Source of the DNA: Nigrospora sphaerica
Lineage: Eukaryota; Ascomycota; Sordariomycetes; Amphisphaeriales; Apiosporaceae
NCBI GenBank assembly: GCA_018287875.1
Contig: JAGVVL010000001.1
Location: forward strand, 4,650,001 to 4,714,000
Length of the DNA stretch: 64,000 nt
Direction of reading: 5' to 3'
Position 1 is the stretch's first letter. Every line of letters begins with the position of its first letter. The translations under genes and the position numbers were made by a program. The notes under the pieces were generated by a model. It was not told where the DNA came from. It saw only the letters and a list, made by a program, of their open reading frames with translations, and did no database searches. This document shows, in pieces, positions 62,458 to 64,000 of the stretch.

Positions 62458-64000
62458 GGCGAGGACGTGGATGCAAGCGGGGGGGAGGTTGGATGATATA
62501 GAGACAGCAGTCCGGTTTCCTCCTGCTAGACAATGCCCATCAAGTACCAAGGCGGCGCGATCGTCATGGGCACTGGGAATGGGCGTACGCGGTTGGGTGT
62601 GGTTGTTAAACGCGGCTCATGGTCATCAGTGGCGGTTGCGTGGCGACAGGTTCGAAGAGACGGCACCGAGAGCAAAACAGTCAAGATGGAAAGTCGAACT
62701 AATACCGGGCTCCACAAATGAATATATGAATGGGGAGAGACCTTGGGGGAGCTGGAGGAGGAAAAAAAGGCGGGAGGGGGAGGAGGTGACGAGGAATGGG
62801 TAAGTAGGGTAGATGGAGGTCCCAAGACAGGTAGTTGGTAGAAAGGTGGGTGGGTAGGTGGGTAGGTAAGTAGACGGGAGGGTGGGCAGCAGGCACGCAA
62901 GAGGGCGGGCAGGCAGGCCCAGGTCCTAAAGTAAGTGTGTGTAGGCAGATAGGCGAGACAGGGCAGGCGACAGGGTAGTTGGCCCGAGTTGATAAGTATC
63001 TTGTCGAGAAAAGACGATAATCCTTCGGAAGGGGGGTGGGAAGGGCGGCGTGTAGAAGAGGCAAAACGGATACGGGAGAGAGCGAGGTAACAAACGCGGC
63101 CAGGGCGTTCGTTCGGTCAAGAACTAATTACGCCGTCCTGCTTGTACCTTTAGGTGACTACCATGCAAATTTAAGTGGGAGCAATGGGAATCCGGGACAT
63201 CGGAAGGCTATTGCAGAAGTGCAAGGATTGGCGTGCTTAAGATGCGGAGGGTGGAGGGCGGAGGGTGGAGGGGGGAAGGCGGAGAAGGGGGGAGGTTTTT
63301 TTTATTCACCCACCCATCGTTCCACCGAGGACCAAAAGGCGAGGGAACAGGGCCAAATGGCGAAAGCGAAAGAGCCGGAGGGGCGTGAGGGACCCAAGGT
63401 AGCTTTGTGAGGGAGGGAAAAAAACCAGAGGCCAGGCAGGGATACCGACGATAGGGCGGGTTACATGTACTGTCCGTGTCTGTCTAGGCGTACCTACTTC
63501 GGAGTGCTGCAATATGCGATGGGATGAGGACTGGAGCCGGCCAGTAGGCGCGTGGGCTCGTGCCTGTACCTGTACTTTACAGGCCTAGGATGGGACATGG
63601 GGACCCCCTACTACACGGTCAGGATGCCTTGACAACGCGCTGTATGGAGTGCGCAACTTCCACAGCTGCAATCAGAGAAGAGCCCTGTATGTACGTGCAA
63701 CCCCGGTAGCTTCATTACCTACATCCCGGGTGGCCTTCTTTTGCCGCCCATCCGCAGGGCGAGACTTTCGCTCTGCTGCACTGCATCTTTCACCCGACGT
63801 GGACGACGACGTGGGATCGCGTCGTTTTTGCACGGCCCCTCCGACGGGAGGGGGGAGTTCGCAGGAGCGGCCGGTGGCAACCCAGAGCGTAAGGGGGCAC
63901 AAGAGCCAGGCCCAAAGTCTTTCGTAGGACGGGTATAGAACTGGAATGGCCGCGGGGGCGTCGTCGTCGTCGTCGTCTCTGCGCCAATGTCTTCATACCG
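62458..64000. other. Reg1-like upstream region to window end
   Basis: Promoter and leader of the minus-strand Reg1-like gene. The plus strand from about 62750 to 63070 is purine-rich with GGTGGGTGGGTAGG-type repeats (62835-62875). No further gene is seen; a small (CGT)n run lies near 63958-63976. Confidence 0.55.

Noticed and set aside
1..64000. CRISPR arrays, integrated viruses, secondary-metabolite clusters
   Set aside because: No regularly spaced repeats, no viral-type genes, and no polyketide or peptide synthetase domains were seen on either strand.

Overview
The window is nuclear DNA from a filamentous ascomycete. The gene set (a cyt-4 type mitochondrial exoribonuclease, a class IV chitin synthase, a BtgE-type GH17 glucanase, a fungal RhoGEF) and the short GT-AG introns of about 50-150 bp point to Pezizomycotina. 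Sordariomycetes, perhaps Hypocreales, is my inference. All gene models were joined by hand from splice sites and family knowledge. No database search was run.

Layout. 1-8 kb: Ran GTPase (-) and the proteasome-assembly chaperone Nas2 (-). 8-17 kb: a DH-PH RhoGEF (+), an Rtc3-like SBDS-fold protein (+) and a small DUF7727-type membrane protein (-). 17-25 kb: a gene-poor stretch with one two-exon gene of unknown function (-), an OPA3-like mitochondrial protein (-) and a 1.38-kb Tc1/mariner element with terminal inverted repeats, a TA duplication and a frameshifted transposase. 25-32 kb: polo kinase (+), convergent with a Sel1-repeat chitin synthase activator of the Skt5/Chs4/CSR type (-) that ends in a CAAX box. 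32-39 kb: 6.9 kb without a confident gene, holding a (CCTG)18 array, a (GA)19 array and some coding-like debris. 39-52 kb: class IV chitin synthase (+), a WD40 protein (+) and a GH17 cell-wall glucanase (-). 54-64 kb: a small Ser/Thr-rich putative secreted protein (-), divergent from cyt-4 (+), and a Reg1-like PP1 regulator (-).

Themes. Fourteen confident protein genes in 64 kb is sparse, and long intergenic stretches make up roughly half the window. Four genes concern the cell wall or polar growth: RhoGEF, Skt5-like activator, class IV chitin synthase and BtgE. The activator and the synthase are nearest-neighbour confident genes in divergent orientation, which is the most biologically suggestive arrangement here. 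The others are housekeeping: nuclear transport, proteasome assembly, mitosis, mitochondrial RNA turnover, mitochondrial shape and glucose signalling. Intergenic DNA is peppered with TAGGTA/TACCTA motifs that I did not see inside exons. I found no virus, toxin gene, CRISPR array, secondary-metabolite cluster, rRNA or convincing tRNA. I did not find a clearly new system. The best leads are the unknown gene at 20.4-21.4 kb, the putative secreted protein at 54.5-55.1 kb and the coding-like segments at 35.8-36.7 kb.
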